Assembly (NCBI RefSeq): GCF_000006405.1
Contig: NW_003205879.1
Location: forward strand, 1,825-50,898
Reading direction: 5' to 3'
DNA length: 49,074 nt
From: Perkinsus marinus ATCC 50983
Taxonomy: Eukaryota; Perkinsozoa; Perkinsida; Perkinsidae
This document shows, piece after piece, positions 43,660-49,074 of this stretch. Within the stretch, counting starts at the first letter, position 1. Each line of letters opens with the position of its first letter. The position numbers and the translations under genes are program-made. The notes under the pieces were generated by a model that was not told the DNA's origin, searched no databases, and saw only the letters and a list, made by a program, of their open reading frames with translations.

Positions 43660-44640
43660 AAAACTCCAGTATCAAGCATCCAGTTGGTTCGCATCCCCCC
43701 ATGGGATAAGAGCGTAAGATAGACGACGCTCAGCTTCTGGCTAATACTGCCCAGATCCAATCGCGGGACTGTGAGTATGGAATGCGGAACTGACGAACGG
43801 GTCCTGTGCTGCCATGTTGCATTCAACAGAACCCGCGTTAGTGGCATGGAGCTCATCAACAGACTCATGTCCCCCTTGGGCTCCGGCTGGGCGGCACCAA
43901 CACTTGTTGATAGAGTTGATTGCCCATATAGCTATTCCTGGCCTCCATTTCCAAAACCATGCCATCAACATCTGCATCCATGTACACGGTGAAAAGGTCG
44001 GCCCCCAGTCCTTCCTCCGCGATCCCGTCAAGTACATCACCTCCTGGCATGTTGGCGGCGCGGCCGACGAGTACTCGTGTCAGAGTCCCATCGAGGTCGG
44101 CTCGTCCAAGACTAGTGAAGCCGGAATTGGGAAGATTGGTGACAAGTCTAAAGGCCAGTTACTGTGGGCCTCGTAGTCAGTATTACCATTTACTGCGCCT
44201 TCACTTGGGACGGTCCCAATGGGACCGTCGCAACTCCCCCGAAGACTTTCTCATCGAACCCGAATGTTGATTATAGTGAACATGAGAATCTCATGTTCAT
44301 TATAACCGTTACAGTCTAACGCAGAGTATATACTTGTACGGTCTGTTAGAAAGAGCTTCGACCTTAGCCATACCATCATTAGTCAAAACAATACCTTCTC
44401 TTTCGGTGAAACATCATCCATACTGGCCCCGTATTACTGCGTAAGACAAGGCCCTCTGTTTCAGCTTGATCTGGGACACTGCAAGGAATGGCGGTCCTGA
44501 TGCCGAGACCTCTTCCCCATGTGGGGCTATGAATCTACCTAACGAGTTGCATACGGGTTGTTAGCGTTGAGACAGGATTCTGCGCTTCAAACTATGAAGA
44601 GATAGAAGGGGAGCTTTCGGTCACTTGTCATCGTAGAAGA
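43660..44640 (-). pseudogene. Decayed paralogue of the 564-residue secreted protein
   Basis: Matches the intact gene from its start region (the CAT at about 44630 is preserved in context) down to the LSEAE region, but in several frames. Pieces include NMPGGDVLDGIAEEGLGAD, FTVYMDADVDGMVLEMEARN, GNQLYQQVLV then frameshift, and ELHATNAGSVECNMAAQDPF. The C-terminal half is missing. Palindromic insertions at 44209-44229 and 44278-44298 are absent from the intact gene. Its 5' flank (44640-45010) matches 42768-43200. Confidence 0.85.
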
Positions 44641-45456
44641 ATCTAGCAATCTTGAAGTGTCCGATATAATCCCGAGCCGCTCAACCATTCTCTGCCAGTG
44701 AAACTAGAGTCATCGCACTATCCGCGAGAGTTCGTTAACGTGGTGATGAACTGAATGGATTCCGATGAATCAGGCCCTGATTCATATCCCTGATTATCAG
44801 GGTTGTGCTGAGTTCATATCAGCGAGCGTGCCAGGTCTTCACGTGTGAACAGCTTCATAGAAGAATGTGAAGTTTTCTCATGATAACCCCGGATTGCGGA
44901 ATCCGCGACCGGCAGCTGACGGAGGATAATCAGATGGAGGATTGTCCCGCGTTATGTGACTGAGCTTTCCGAAAGGGACGTTGTAATAATAATATTTCTA
45001 ATTTACACAGACCACAAAGATTTGGTGTCGCACAACAAGTACCTCCGCTCTACACCGCAGGCTAGGCATCTGACAAGCCCTGATGGGAAAGAGCCGTAAC
45101 ACTATAAAGAAGACTGAGAAGATTGAAGTACTACCAGGAGCTTGATAAGATCCTCGGGATATATTCGGAATCCGCGAGTCGGGTCCAGATTTGCGTTGCA
45201 AACTATGTTCACGCATCTTCCAATAGCTATATAAAATGCTATTCCCCTGAAGTGCAGGGCCTGCACTATTACTATGCGCGTATCTCTGCGCCTGTGACTG
45301 GCATTACGTTCGATCGCGATAAGACTGGGATGATCCCAGTGGGATCCGGATGAACTATCTGTTCTACGAACGGTTCTCCCCTCGCGCTTTTGTGAGTCCA
45401 TCATGAACTCGGCCATACCCGAGAGCTTTTCCTCAGTTGATAAGGTATAATACGAA

Positions 45457-45840
45457 ATGCATCAGTACTCCTTGGTCTTTCTTCTTCTCGCTCTTAGCGG
45501 TCTACTGGACGCCCAGCCATCCGGCAAGTATTGTGGGTCAGGGTCTACCATATTCGGCGACTTTGCAGTCGAAATCGTCATCACAAGCTCAACGACAGCC
45601 GACATTTACGCTGTATACACTCCCCCTGGCGGAGACGCGGGAGGTGGTAACGTGAAGGATGTTAAATACATTTACGACTCTTCAAATGGCGACATCACCG
45701 TCACGGACGTAGACAAGTTGGACGCACTGATTGAAAAGATTGGAGCGCCCATTAGTGGAGCTGACCTTGCGCACCTCAAGTATACTGACGGCAAGATTCT
45801 CGTTGTGAATCTAGGCAACTTCGCTCTGAACCCCTGCTGA
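45457..45840 (+). CDS. Small secreted protein, 127 residues
   Basis: ATG at 45457 opens MHQYSLVFLLLALSGLLDAQ, a strong signal peptide, followed by KYCGSGSTIFGDFAVEIVIT, a Gly-rich loop GGDAGGG, and YIYDSSNGDITVTDVDKLD to C-terminal LNPC. Two cysteines (near each end of the mature chain) could form one disulphide. Complete in one exon ending in TGA. Upstream, TTTCCTCAG about 30 nt before the ATG is a possible splice acceptor. Paralogue of 39856-40092; both lie right of matching flanks, so the pair arose by segmental duplication. Function unknown. Confidence 0.75.
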   Translation: MHQYSLVFLLLALSGLLDAQPSGKYCGSGSTIFGDFAVEIVITSSTTADIYAVYTPPGGDAGGGNVKDVKYIYDSSNGDITVTDVDKLDALIEKIGAPISGADLAHLKYTDGKILVVNLGNFALNPC

Positions 45841-48800
45841 GAGCCGTTGCGTGTCGATTGGAATAGCTATGTTCATCTTCTCGAACATATTTGAGCTTAC
45901 CATTAATCTTCTTGACCATTATTGATTGACCCATTCATCTTCTTGACCATCAGTGATTCAATCATTCATCTTTTTGATAATTTCTGATTCAACCACAGTG
46001 TAGACCATAGACCGTCGAGTCCTGCAGTCCTCAACCATGAGTGTCTGCTAGACACTATCTAGCCGCTAAATCACCCTGGAGCATCAATCTGGAATGTATT
46101 CCGACTGATCTTCCTGACGTGAACTATCATCATTCTTCATTGTCATTGGAACGCTCATGTGTAGTCGGTAATCAGGTGAGGCGTATCGTCTACGCGTAAC
46201 CAGTCTCAGATCTAATTTATATGGTTCTTGAGTCCAAGTCACCCTAGTTTACTTAGGAAAGTAACTCCAATAGACTTAACTGAGCATTCTAGGATGGACG
46301 AATATCGTCCCCTGACTTGGCGAAATTCATGAAAAGTCGGACCTCGTAGGCATCTCAACGGCAGCTTAGGTGTAGATGGGCAGAAGACTAGAGGAATTCC
46401 CACCTCTCCAAGTTCGATGCCTACAGTAGCGCACACTTTCCCCAGTTCCGTATGTGAATCTGATGACAGGTATGATACCTGAGGTACCTAACACAGAGGA
46501 GATATGATCGACGATGACTCCATCCGGACATAATACATGATTGAATACACTAGTCGATGACGTCATAGCTGTACTTTGAAGTCGCTGTGTCGCGACGTTG
46601 GAACTTCGGGTAGTTTATAAACTTAGTTCAAAGAGCATAACGACTTTTCCGCAAGAAGCTCCGCACAAATAGTGAAGGTCCACGCAGTGAGTAGTGAAGA
46701 GTATACGCTCATTGTAGCGACCGTCAAAATAGATCTGCGGCGATCTTTCTGGATCAAGTGGCACCTCAGGTGCGGGCGTTGACTTGCCATAACCTCAGAA
46801 GGGCCTCCTTTTGGATCTTTAGAAATTGGTCGAAATTGGTTTTGTGTTCGACGAATTTGAACTTGCGTTTCCGAATTCATAAATTTCATTTACGAATTCG
46901 AACTTTCGCTTTCGACCGGTCTACGAAAATCGATTTTTCATTCCGAATTGTCGTGAAAACTCCTTCAACTCGTCGAAAATCAGACTTCGTCTACCTAATT
47001 TGTTCTTTCACTTGTTGAATTTGAGATTGTAAAGGTGTAGATTGGCATCTCTGATCAGTATCTCCATGAAGATGTTTTCTTTGTATCAACTCTGATCACT
47101 CTCTTTATTGATAACGTTACACAGGTTCCGCATAGATACTTGAGGTAGATACTAACAATACTCAATCCTACGTATGAGAGAACAGAAGTAGTGCCTTGCG
47201 CTAGAAGGACTCAGCTATGGCTGGTCATTCCACGCACGCAAGTCTTTGCCTTCTTTTCATTCCTTTTTTCACATGAGAGAAGTGGTTGAAAAAAACGAAA
47301 AAAAAACATAAAATGCAACGAAGACAAAGAAGGGCAAAATTGGCGAAAAAAGCACTTCAGCTTTTCAAGACTTCCCATAATGATAAGTCTACTACCAAAG
47401 AATAAACCGATCACCGCGGACAGCCTATACTGGATAGGAGCGGTATATGATATACCTCTCCTATCCAGTATAGGCTATCTCTGATATACCGTATATCTCT
47501 TGGGCTCCACTGCGAATCCCGTACTTCACTGTGGCAGAAGCCCGATGACACCGATTTCGCTTTCATCAACCATTTTACAGTTGAACTTACGTATTGGTTT
47601 GGAAGTCTCCTCAGGAATCAATACATAAACTTGCCCTTGTCACCCATTTCTGCTGCAATTAGGCTGCCAGGCCCCCCTCATGACCATGTTGGCAATCAGT
47701 ATTCATTTTTACTCGATTTGATGGGACCAAAGAAGCCTAGGATATCATAGAACCGTATACGTTCATCAATTCCACCATCATGCGAGTGGATGGCTCAGTA
47801 CTCAAGTTGCAGCCTCATAATAGCGATGAGCATCCTACACTACTGCAAGGCTACACTGTAGCCGCTACAACACCTTGCCATACTATTGCCCACCAGGAAG
47901 GGGTTAAGTTCGCAGCTTGAGGCAGGCAATCGGTCCTTGAAGGCATCGATCCTTACTGTGAGAGATTGAGAATGCTCTTTAGTTCAGACGCACACTAAGT
48001 TCGTATCGCATTGCTCTTCTTCCACTTATTCATGCGTACACTTCAATAGATAGTTGATTTCGTAGTGATTGATAGTTGAATATGCTGAAAAGTTAATAAT
48101 CTCTTTCCACTTTCTTATGCGTACGTCGCAGTAGATAGTTTATTTCGTAGCGACTAAGCGCTGCAATGTGATAAATTGTGACGATTTGAATTTTTCTACT
48201 CTGTCGGCACCATCACGATTGAGTTCTGCAGTGGGAACCGCAACAACAAACGAGGCTCATTCTTCTCATTTTTCGTGTTCGGTGTTCTGTACAGTGAATC
48301 CAGCACGATAACTATTCCAGAATAACACAAAAACATCTCTTCAAGAGAGACAATGTACTCGACGACAAATGACTGAATGCAAAGAAGAGAATCAACATCC
48401 GCTTCTCCAAAAGAAGGTGATCACTTCTCGGGTTTCGCTTTCCTCGCAGGGTTACTCTTGGGTTGGCTACTGGGGCTTTCATAATTCGGCGTGATGAGTG
48501 AGAAAACACGTTTCCTAACAAGAAAATACATCATTACGAGCAGTGATGCTCGAATGCCGCTGCGACAGTGAAAGCACTATGTAAGATGTCCTCACAACTG
48601 TGCTCGATTAGATGGGGACTGCATAACTAGTGCTTGAGGACTCTCATCATGGATCACGGGCGTAGTTTGCCCTATCCCGGTTGAAGTAGGAAATACTCCA
48701 GTCGTACCAACGGCATTGATCTTTCTATCCGATAGGACCTATTGCGTGGTCCTGCAGCCTGATTGTACTACTAGGGCGTATCTTCTGGGGGTGATATAGT

Positions 48801-48915
48801 CAACCCACCCGCAGGTATTGATCTCATCATAAGATTCTTATGAAGAACAAAATAGCCTCAGACAAAGTGTGCAAACTTTCGGTTATGGAATACTGAAATT
48901 CAATGTAATGGAGTT
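45841..48915. other. Largely non-coding right arm
   Basis: No gene supported. 45885-45990 has three decayed copies of ATTCATCTTCTTGACCAT. 46830-46990 is rich in alternating CGAA and TTCG steps at roughly 8-12 bp intervals. 47422-47476 is a hairpin. 48765-48810 carries one decayed 57-bp minisatellite unit. Mini-palindromes at 46041-46055, 46467-46481 and 46761-46773. Confidence 0.55.
47422..47476. repeat. 55-bp near-perfect hairpin
   Basis: Arms AGCCTATACTGGATAGGAG and CTCCTATCCAGTATAGGCT pair fully. Inside, GGTATAT and ATATACC pair around a single G, with one C-T mismatch between the two parts. A transcript would form a 27-bp stem. Confidence 0.97.
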
Positions 48916-49029
48916 TCAACGATCTTCGTCTCCATTGTCGACAGCGCCCTCCTTCTCGAGAAGTCGGCGGGTGCTCCATCTCAAGAAGGCATCCCTGAAA
49001 ACCTTCTCCGTCTCGGGCGGTAACCGCCC
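48916..49029 (-). CDS. Last exon of a hypothetical gene entering from the right edge
   Basis: The minus frame reads GRLPPETEKVFRDAFLRW, STRRLLEKEGAVDNGDEDR, then TGA at 48918-48916. The composition is convincingly protein-like, with a charged C-terminus. The stop codon falls at the end of a GGAGTTTCA half-element of family A, so the terminus may have been set by that insertion. The upstream exon lies outside the window. Confidence 0.5.
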   Translation of the reverse strand, partial: GRLPPETEKVFRDAFLRWSTRRLLEKEGAVDNGDEDR

Positions 49030-49074
49030 GGCGGTTGGCGATAGGCATGAGATGGATTTGTATCGTACTACATT

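Overview
This is a nuclear contig from a eukaryotic protist. The genes are split by GT-AG introns. Many introns are very short (39-52 nt by my reading), and the longer ones are packed with repeats. The gene content is a flagellar nexin-dynein regulatory complex subunit (DRC4/GAS8), a ferlin, a C4-pathway 5-aminolevulinate synthase, myo-inositol oxygenase, aldose 1-epimerases and secreted proteins without recognisable domains. This fits a flagellated alveolate such as Perkinsus; that assignment is inference from content and intron style. Two runs of 100 N (17891-17990, 33915-34014) are assembly gaps.

Layout. 138-7613 (minus) is one ferlin gene running off the left edge; its introns hold two 159-bp tandem arrays, a 48-bp minisatellite, a 9-bp microsatellite, short inverted-repeat elements and a second element family that often begins exactly at a splice donor. 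8.1-10.9 kb carries poorly resolved minus-strand exons, one candidate intron being an extreme (TCTTCC)n pyrimidine tract. 11.27-11.83 kb is a 57-bp minisatellite. 12.4-12.95 kb is a membrane-anchored RING-H2 gene. 14.7-15.7 kb is intronless myo-inositol oxygenase. 16-20.5 kb has only weak gene candidates. 21.0-23.3 kb is a seven-exon HSL-type alpha/beta hydrolase. 23.9-26.1 kb holds weak plus-strand candidates, one RING-like. 26.6-28.2 kb is intronless ALAS. 28.6-32.1 kb is a complete 13-exon DRC4. 32.8-37.1 kb is a tandem duplication of an aldose 1-epimerase gene with its upstream minisatellite; copy 1 is cut by a gap and copy 2 is complete. 37.3-38.7 kb is a hypothetical coiled-coil gene. 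39.2-45.8 kb is a tandemly duplicated lineage of secreted proteins: an intact 564-aa gene, a decayed paralogue and two small secreted paralogues. 45.8-48.9 kb is mostly non-coding with a striking hairpin. The right edge holds the last exon of another minus-strand gene.

Several enzymes are sugar or cofactor housekeeping functions (inositol oxidation, sugar mutarotation, haem precursor synthesis), but nothing shows that neighbours form a pathway; this is ordinary eukaryotic gene order. Exon models were made by hand from reading-frame and splice-phase agreement and from remembered family patterns. No alignment was run.
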